Origin: an uncultured Eubacteriales bacterium
Lineage (GTDB): Bacteria > Bacillota > Clostridia > Oscillospirales > Acutalibacteraceae
DNA length: 64,000 nucleotides
NCBI GenBank assembly: GCA_900540235.1
Contig: UQEY01000006.1
Span: forward strand, 28,057 to 92,056
Direction of reading: 5' to 3'
Part shown: positions 58,507 to 64,000 of the stretch, piece by piece
Numbering within the stretch: position 1 is the stretch's first letter
How the letters are laid out: the number at the start of each line of letters is the position of its first letter
Position numbers and translations under genes: made by a program
Notes under the pieces: generated by a model
Seen by the model: only the letters and a program-made list of their open reading frames with translations
What the model was told of the DNA's origin: nothing
Database searches by the model: none

Positions 58507-60015
58507 TTATTCAAATTCGGACATCAAAGCGCTTAAAACGGATAGCATATCGTCAACCGTCATACCCCTGACAGAAAGCTCTTCGGCGCAAATGTCACCG
58601 CACCTGCCATGGATATATACACCTGCTTTGGCAGCATCAAACGCAGTAAGTCCCTGAGCAATAAAGGAAGCAATAATGCCCGAGAGCATATCGCCCGTAC
58701 CGCCCATAGCCATACCGGGGTTGCCCGTTATGTTAAAGAAAACATCGTCGCCGTTCGTAACAATAGTATTTGCGCCTTTAAGCACAACAATAACATCATT
58801 ATCCTTTGCAAACGCTTTAGCCACATCGAGCCTGTGAGAGCAGACATAATCAACCGATTCGCCTATCATTCGTGCCATTTCACCGGGATGCGGAGTTACA
58901 ACAACAGGCGCTTTTTTGTCCTTTAATATATCTATGAAAGGAACAATGGCATTTATTCCGTCTGCGTCAAGAACTATAGGTGCTTCACTCGTTTTTATAA
59001 CTTGGTCAACAACCACCTGAATATCATCATTATTTCCAAGACCGCAGCCGACAAGCACGCTGTTCGCCCATTTTAAATCTTCCATAATATCGCCGAGTGC
59101 ACCGATAGAAACAGTTTTAGCCGAATTTTCACAAAGCGGTTTAAAAATAGGCTGAGTAAGATGAGAAGTCATAACAGGATAAATTGATTTAGGAAATGCA
59201 CATTTTAAAAGACCGACGCCGCTTTTAAGCGCAGCATTTGCACAAATAACGGAAGCACCCGGCATTAAATATGAGCCGCATATATTAAGCTCATGACCGA
59301 AAGTGCCCTTATTTGAATTAAAATCACGAGGAGGAAAAGTTTTTTTAACATCCGCCTTTGTGATTGTGTTTGCATATTTTTCCTTATAATGTTGCTCACT
59401 TATACCGATATTGACAGTATAAATTTTGCCGCAATAGGAATTTGACGGAGGAAGAATATGAGCGTATTTTAAAGTTGAAATGGCAATAGTATAATCTGCT
59501 TTTACAGCATTTGCTACCGAGCCGTCGGTTGAATCTGTACCGCTCGGAGTGTCTATGCTTACTACCTTTGCAGTTGATGAATTGATATAATCAAAAATTT
59601 TACCAAAAGGTTCCCTCGGCTCACCGTGGAAGCCGATTCCAAAGATGCAATCAACGATAATATCATAGTTTTTGCGTTCAATATCCGTAAAGCAATATGA
59701 CTTTACACAGTTTTCGAGTGCATTATCATAGTACATTTTAGGCTCAGCGATTGAAGGTTCTTTATCGCAAAGAACAATATCAGCACTAACATTAATTTTG
59801 CAAAGCAAATCTGCAATGACAAAGCCGTCACCTGCATTTTTACCGTTGCCGCAAAAGACTGCAACACTGCTGCTTTCAAGAGATTTACCGAATATTTTGC
59901 GTATTTTGTTAAAACAAGCCGTACCGGCATTAAGCATTAAACCTGATTCTGTTGAATCGGTTTTGAATGCGTCTTCTTCAACCCTTTTAATTTGCTTTGA
60001 TGTTAATACTCTCAT
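58507..60015 (-). CDS. nnr: Bifunctional NAD(P)H-hydrate epimerase / ADP-dependent dehydratase
   Basis: A 502-residue metabolite-repair enzyme. The N-terminal YjeF epimerase domain has VFCGNGKNAGDGFVIADLL and VDCIFGIGFHG, followed by DTPSGTDSTDG. The C-terminal ribokinase-like dehydratase domain has VLVGCGLGNNDD, VLDADGINAI, VVTPHPGEMARM and the ATP/ADP site NPGMAMGGTGDMLSGII. It restores NADH and NADPH from their hydrates. ATG 60015 is chosen over the GTG at 60024. It lies 43 nt after acpS. Confidence 0.96.
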   Translation of the reverse strand: MRVLTSKQIKRVEEDAFKTDSTESGLMLNAGTACFNKIRKIFGKSLESSSVAVFCGNGKNAGDGFVIADLLCKINVSADIVLCDKEPSIAEPKMYYDNALENCVKSYCFTDIERKNYDIIVDCIFGIGFHGEPREPFGKIFDYINSSTAKVVSIDTPSGTDSTDGSVANAVKADYTIAISTLKYAHILPPSNSYCGKIYTVNIGISEQHYKEKYANTITKADVKKTFPPRDFNSNKGTFGHELNICGSYLMPGASVICANAALKSGVGLLKCAFPKSIYPVMTSHLTQPIFKPLCENSAKTVSIGALGDIMEDLKWANSVLVGCGLGNNDDIQVVVDQVIKTSEAPIVLDADGINAIVPFIDILKDKKAPVVVTPHPGEMARMIGESVDYVCSHRLDVAKAFAKDNDVIVVLKGANTIVTNGDDVFFNITGNPGMAMGGTGDMLSGIIASFIAQGLTAFDAAKAGVYIHGRCGDICAEELSVRGMTVDDMLSVLSALMSEFE

Positions 60016-60058
60016 AAATATCACTCACAATCTCGTAAAGCTTTATTACTTTACATTT

Positions 60059-60370
60059 TCACCATAAAATTACTGTTGCTATCGCATAATCGCCGTCGTG
60101 GGAAATTGACAAATCGGAGTTATCCACTTCTTTAATGTACGGTTTTCCGTTGTTGTTATGCATAATTTCAACCGAATTCATAGGCATTTTTATGCCAATT
60201 CCAAGCGCTTTAAAATAAGCTTCCTTAGCTGCGAAAAGACCTGCGTAATTTTCAGGTCTTTTGCAGTATTCTCTTTCGTTTTCGGTAAAAACTTTGTTTA
60301 AAAATGACGGACTTTTAATACTTTGTTCAATTCTCGATATTCTTATTATATCTGTTCCGATTTTAAACAT
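60059..60370 (-). CDS. acpS: Holo-[acyl-carrier-protein] synthase
   Basis: A 103-residue phosphopantetheinyl transferase. The motif GTDIIRISRIEQ (metal Asp) and FAAKEAYFKALGIGI are conserved, and SISHDGDYAIATVIL closes the fold. The length is slightly short but complete. Its ATG directly follows the lacZ stop (TAA ATG), with the ribosome binding site AGGTGAT inside lacZ. acpS next to nnr is a common bacterial pairing. Confidence 0.95.
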   Translation of the reverse strand: MFKIGTDIIRISRIEQSIKSPSFLNKVFTENEREYCKRPENYAGLFAAKEAYFKALGIGIKMPMNSVEIMHNNNGKPYIKEVDNSDLSISHDGDYAIATVILW

Positions 60371-63361
60371 TTAATCACCTATCGGTTTAACTGTAAATGA
60401 AAATTTCTTTCCTTTGAGTGAACCCACTCTGTCGTTTTTGTTTGGTAAAGGACCGCAGGCGTTTGAACCCGCACCCAAAACCGCACAGTCGATATTAATG
60501 CAGGTAGTAGGAAAAGGGGTAAGTTCTTCTCTGTGCATTGCCTTTGCCCACTGGTTTGAAGTGTAGTGACTTGCCGAGAAGATAAACGGCTTATTAACTG
60601 CGTCAAATCTTAAACCGAAACCATCTTTATCCGTGACCTCGGCAAAACGAACATCGCACCTTGTAGCGCTTTCCTGTGGCTTTATATAATCTTCTTTGAG
60701 GTTATCAACCGTAGTGTTATAAATGCCCATGAGTGCGTGCTCTTTATAGTCCGGCAAATTGACATCCTCGCCTAAACCGAAATACTTAATGTTTTCGTAT
60801 TCCTTCGGCATTTCAAGCATCAAGCCGAAGCGTGGCAAGAACTTAATTGCACCGCCGCCAAGGCAGTTTACATCAACATTAATCACGCCTGATGCGTAGA
60901 CTGTATACTTAATTTCTGTGAGTGCAACAGGCAAAGCACGAACGGCAAGCGATTTTATCTTAGCTGTTATAACCACATAATCGTTATTTTCTGTAAAGTT
61001 TACGCCTTTACAGGTGTTGGCGGTAGTTTCAAGTTTCATTGCGTGCCAATATTTGCAAATATTTCTGTCGTTATCAAGCTCGGCACGATAAAACGCAGGA
61101 GCAAAGCCTTTAAAATCGCCGAGTGGGAATTGATTTATCATTTCACGCTCTTTAAATTTATAAGAATTGATAAAACCTGTTTTCTTATCAAATACCACCA
61201 AACCGTTTTCAAAAGTGATATAAAGTTTGCTTTCGCTTGGTTTTACGCTGATTTTGCCACATTTCGGCACTTCTTTTTTAAGTATTCCCTGACTTAAAAC
61301 AACTTGTTCGTATGCTATAGTAAAATCACCGGACATATAGGTGAAAATAATCACATTGTTTTTCTTTGCGTCAATATTGATTTTATCAATTTCAACAATT
61401 TGCTTTGACTGAGGAGCAACGCAAATGTTAAATTCGCCCGACTTAATCTCAACGCCGTCTGTTAAGCACTTATACTTTACAGTAAAATCTGCATTTTCAA
61501 AGTATTTATGACTTATAAACGCATATTTATTGTCCGCAATTCTTTCGCATCTTACGGGACGATAGCAAATTTTCATCTGCTTTGCGCCTGAATGCGGAGT
61601 TCTGTCAGGGAAGAAAAGACCGTCCATACAGAAATTGCCGTCATGCTTTTCCTCTCCATGGTCACCGCCGTATGTATATTTTATCTTTTCATTTTCATGG
61701 TATGCGGCATGGTCTGCCCACTCCCAAATACAGCCGCCGAGCATATTCGGCGCAGAATAGAAAATCTTAATATATCTTTCAAGCTCACCTGCACCGACAC
61801 CCATTGCATGCGCATATTCGCACTGGAAAAACGGCTTTTTCCTATATTTAGGAAGCGAGCCCTTAGCAATTTTTTCGCACATATTCGGCCAAGCATACAT
61901 ATGCGAAATAACATCATATGCAAAGCGTTTAGTTCTGCAAACACCCTCATAGTGAATCGGAATAGAGGTTAACTTTTTAAGCTCGTCATAGCAATAATCT
62001 TGGTTTAAATATCCGTGCGATTCGTTACCGAGCGACCACATAGTTATAGAAGCGTGGTTTTTGTCCCTTTGGTACATCCTATATACTCTATCCCAGTAAC
62101 GCTGCTGCCAGTCTTTATTATGAGAGCAAGCGCCCGGTCTGTGAAGCTCGGTTTCGCAACCGTGAGTTTCAATATCGGCTTCGTCAACAACATAAATACC
62201 GTATTCATCGCAGAGGTCGAGGAAAGTCGGGTCAGGCGGATAGTGAGATGTACGAATACAGTTAACATTATACTGCTTAGCAAGGCTGACATCCTGCTCC
62301 ATCTCCCCTACAGTCATCGTATAACCCGTTTTCGGCATAGAATCATGATGGTTAACACCCAAAAGTTTAATAGGCTGATTATTGAAATAAAATACATTTC
62401 CCTTAATTTCAATATGCTTAAAACCGATGTTCTTCCTAACTGCTTCAATCACATCTTCACCTTTTGAAAGAGTGATTATCATATCGTAAAGGTATGGGCA
62501 TTCAGCCGACCATTCGTGAACATTTAAGCTTTCAAATGTGATTTTTTCGATACTTTTCGGCGAAACATTAACGCTCTTTGACGCAATAATTTCACCGTCA
62601 TCATAAAGTGACACACTAAGCGTACAATCGTCACTGAGTTTTAATGACGGGATAAATTCAAGGTTGTAAGAGCTGCCGAGATATTTAGTCTTAGCTTCAA
62701 AATCGTAAATAGAATTTTCACCTGTTTTAAAGAGCAAAACATCACGGAAAATACCGTTTGAACGAAACATATCCTGTGCTTCAAGGTAAGTGCCGTTAGT
62801 CCATTTATGATTTTGAACTACTATTTCATTCTTACCCTCAACAAGAAATTCGTTAATTTCAAACTCGGAAGTATTATGACTGCCCTCGCTGAAGCCGACA
62901 AATTTACCGTTGACAAACACTTCCAAACCACCTGCTACGCCTAAAAAGGTAAGCGTGTAGTTAAGCGATAAATTGTCAATATCAATAAATCTGCGATAAA
63001 TACCGACCGGACAATCGGTAGGAATATGCGGCGGATTAGGCTTAAACTGATAACGGGTATTGACATAATACGGCTTTTCATAACCGGTATACTGCCACAT
63101 TGACGGAACATTTACCTTGTCAAATTCAAACTTATTTGTATCAAAAAAATTATCTACTTTATTGCAGTTGTCAAAATAAGCAAAGTCCCATTCACCCGAA
63201 AGGCACTCAACCAAAGACGAAGAATACCTTTCATTTCTGATATCCGTTTTTGCAAGCTCGTCAAGGTTTGCAAAAGGAATGAAGTAAGAACGAGGAAAAA
63301 GTATATTTTCCCTAAACTTACTAAAATCGTAAAAATTACCTGTTTTTAAATTGTACTTCAT
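60371..63361 (-). CDS. lacZ: Beta-galactosidase, glycoside hydrolase family 2
   Basis: A 996-residue cytoplasmic enzyme of standard LacZ length with no signal peptide. The GH2 domain order is visible: sugar-binding (VNVPSMWQYTGYEKPYYVN), two immunoglobulin-like domains, and a TIM barrel with acid/base Glu in MWSLGNESHGY and nucleophile Glu in FFQCEYAHAMG. The C-terminal small-chain domain ends the protein (LEMP...FGLGED). It hydrolyses lactose or galactosides. No transporter or regulator gene adjoins it; it instead leads acpS, nnr and a lipoprotein. Confidence 0.95.
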   Translation of the reverse strand: MKYNLKTGNFYDFSKFRENILFPRSYFIPFANLDELAKTDIRNERYSSSLVECLSGEWDFAYFDNCNKVDNFFDTNKFEFDKVNVPSMWQYTGYEKPYYVNTRYQFKPNPPHIPTDCPVGIYRRFIDIDNLSLNYTLTFLGVAGGLEVFVNGKFVGFSEGSHNTSEFEINEFLVEGKNEIVVQNHKWTNGTYLEAQDMFRSNGIFRDVLLFKTGENSIYDFEAKTKYLGSSYNLEFIPSLKLSDDCTLSVSLYDDGEIIASKSVNVSPKSIEKITFESLNVHEWSAECPYLYDMIITLSKGEDVIEAVRKNIGFKHIEIKGNVFYFNNQPIKLLGVNHHDSMPKTGYTMTVGEMEQDVSLAKQYNVNCIRTSHYPPDPTFLDLCDEYGIYVVDEADIETHGCETELHRPGACSHNKDWQQRYWDRVYRMYQRDKNHASITMWSLGNESHGYLNQDYCYDELKKLTSIPIHYEGVCRTKRFAYDVISHMYAWPNMCEKIAKGSLPKYRKKPFFQCEYAHAMGVGAGELERYIKIFYSAPNMLGGCIWEWADHAAYHENEKIKYTYGGDHGEEKHDGNFCMDGLFFPDRTPHSGAKQMKICYRPVRCERIADNKYAFISHKYFENADFTVKYKCLTDGVEIKSGEFNICVAPQSKQIVEIDKINIDAKKNNVIIFTYMSGDFTIAYEQVVLSQGILKKEVPKCGKISVKPSESKLYITFENGLVVFDKKTGFINSYKFKEREMINQFPLGDFKGFAPAFYRAELDNDRNICKYWHAMKLETTANTCKGVNFTENNDYVVITAKIKSLAVRALPVALTEIKYTVYASGVINVDVNCLGGGAIKFLPRFGLMLEMPKEYENIKYFGLGEDVNLPDYKEHALMGIYNTTVDNLKEDYIKPQESATRCDVRFAEVTDKDGFGLRFDAVNKPFIFSASHYTSNQWAKAMHREELTPFPTTCINIDCAVLGAGSNACGPLPNKNDRVGSLKGKKFSFTVKPIGD

Positions 63362-63389
63362 AATTTTTCCCCTTAATATAGATATTTAT

Positions 63390-63418
63390 ATTATACAATA
63401 CAGTACAAAATAAAACAA
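63390..63418 (-). promoter_or_regulatory. Promoter of the lacZ operon
   Basis: TTGTTT at 63413-63418, a 17-bp spacer and TATAAT at 63390-63395. Confidence 0.65.
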
Positions 63419-63462
63419 TAGGTACGCCTAAACTAAAAATTAATCGGTTTGATAATTACAAA

Positions 63463-63516
63463 TTATTCATATCTAAGAGCGTCTATAGGGTTTAGCTTGC
63501 TCCTGCCGAAAGTATT
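63463..63516 (-). pseudogene. Remnant of an ABC transporter permease C-terminus (MacB/FtsX type)
   Basis: The minus strand reads NTFGRSKLNPIDALRYE followed by TAA, with another TAA just upstream. The ending xNPIxALRYE-stop is the usual C-terminus of MacB/FtsX-fold permeases. Only about 17 codons remain, so it is a gene fragment. The region 63419-63541 shows nothing else. Confidence 0.6.
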
Positions 63517-63569
63517 TTAATAAATTATAATTTATAATAGGTTGACGGCGTTGCCACATTGTAAATTTT

Positions 63570-63674
63570 CTCTCCCTCAGTCAACAAAGTTGACAGCTCC
63601 CTCGTCAGAGGGAGCCAAGTTCTTGCTTCCCTCTGACGAGGGAAGTGGCGGCTTTGCCGTCGATAGGAGAGAAA
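63570..63674 (-). repeat. Two adjacent palindromic repeats (CTCCCTCAGTC and TCTCTCCTATCGACGG types)
   Basis: 63621-63674 is an inverted copy of the repeat at 56177. Next to it, 63570-63615 (CTCCCTCAGTCAACAAAGTT, then GACAGCTCCCTCGTCAGAGG) is a related unit. Both share the CCTCGTCAGAGG hairpin. Confidence 0.75.
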
Positions 63675-63704
63675 CAAATGTTAAGATAAACAATAATTTA
63701 CACA

Positions 63705-63734
63705 AGAAAAAGGAGAACCTTGCGGCTCTCCTTT
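63705..63734 (-). terminator. Terminator of the right-edge surface-protein gene
   Basis: AAAGGAGAGCC and GGTTCTCCTTT pair over 11 bp with GCAA tetraloop and a TTC tail. It is nearly the same hairpin as at 56131. Confidence 0.85.
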
Positions 63735-63741
63735 CTTTTGT

Positions 63742-64000
63742 TTATTTTGTTTTAACTGTCTTAGTTTTTGACCAAGAAGAATAAACTTTCTTGCCGTTTA
63801 CTGTTTTATATGTACGAATACGAACAAAATATTTTTTCTTAGCCTTGAGTTTTTTAACGGTTGTTTTGGTTGTTTTCTGCTTTTTGATTGTTACGGTTTT
63901 CTTGTTTTTCTTAAACTTTTTATCCGTTGCAACTTGAATTTGATAACCCTTTACACCTTTAACCTTTGCCCAAGTGAGAGCGATTGCTTTCTTTGAGCCT
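63742..64000 (-). CDS. FN3-like C-terminal module of a surface protein (runs off right edge)
   Basis: Only the last ~85 codons are in the window. The translation begins GSKKAIALTWAKVKGVKGYQ, continues with IQVATDKKFKKNKKTVTIKK, and ends VYSSWSKTKTVKTK before TAA. This is the same Lys-rich FN3-like module as at the ends of the 6786 and 55016 proteins, and is most like the latter. The N-terminal part and hence the function lie outside the window. Confidence 0.85.
   Translation of the reverse strand, partial: GSKKAIALTWAKVKGVKGYQIQVATDKKFKKNKKTVTIKKQKTTKTTVKKLKAKKKYFVRIRTYKTVNGKKVYSSWSKTKTVKTK

Overview
The window is a low-GC chromosomal segment from a Gram-positive, probably spore-forming anaerobe of class Clostridia. 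The best fit is a Ruminococcaceae/Oscillospiraceae-type gut bacterium; I cannot name the genus. Support comes from T-box and L20-leader regulation, AGGAGG-type ribosome binding sites, SpoVAE and CotJA/CotJB sporulation proteins, a ferredoxin-linked split glutamate synthase, and infC, rpmI and rplT in Firmicutes order. No phage, IS transposase, integrase or CRISPR array was seen. The region reads as core chromosome with intergenic hairpin repeats.

Layout. 1-2900: the 5' part of valS with its T-box leader, a tail-anchored phosphoesterase and tRNA-Arg(CCG). 2947-6681: a PASTA pseudokinase divergent from yhaM-prmA. 6786-9552: a cobalamin riboswitch followed by two surface proteins that resemble the two halves of animal intrinsic factor/transcobalamin; this is the most interesting locus. 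9576-19133: hpt, then a nitrogen-assimilation block of a five-gene split glutamate synthase, an AmtB-PII fusion behind a hairpin-rich attenuated leader, and glnA with its own attenuator. 19326-25562: CapA-like protein, Ca2+/cation antiporter, LysR regulator, MetE-like protein and FocA/NirC channel.

25782-29723: a recombination and ribosome-rescue block on the minus strand (SRP RNA, dnaX, ebfC, recR, smpB, tmRNA). 29709-34289: flavin reductase, SCP2 protein, spoVAE, a diguanylate cyclase and infC-rpmI-rplT. 34308-40766: mltG, GNAT, pyk, ispE, aminotransferase, Lrp and PHP phosphatase. 40940-42757: ACT and UPF0210 proteins plus a small unannotated ORF. 42934-47888: an uncharacterised cluster in which two SCP2-like proteins flank a class III aminotransferase and a split transketolase. 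47999-54956: Fe-alcohol dehydrogenase, a two-component system, an aminotransferase/isomerase/exporter operon and nrdR.

55016-64000: a CAP-domain surface protein, cotJA-cotJB, mazF-like toxin, dut, an operon of lacZ-acpS-nnr-lipoprotein, and at the right edge the end of another surface protein. Three surface proteins (6786, 55016 and 63742) share a Lys-rich fibronectin-III-like C-terminal module. In two of them the downstream terminator and a following palindromic repeat are shared as well.

Many starts were moved from the longest ORF to a Shine-Dalgarno-supported codon. These include TTG starts for smpB, the UPF0210 gene, the pseudokinase and mazF, and a probable AUC start for infC.
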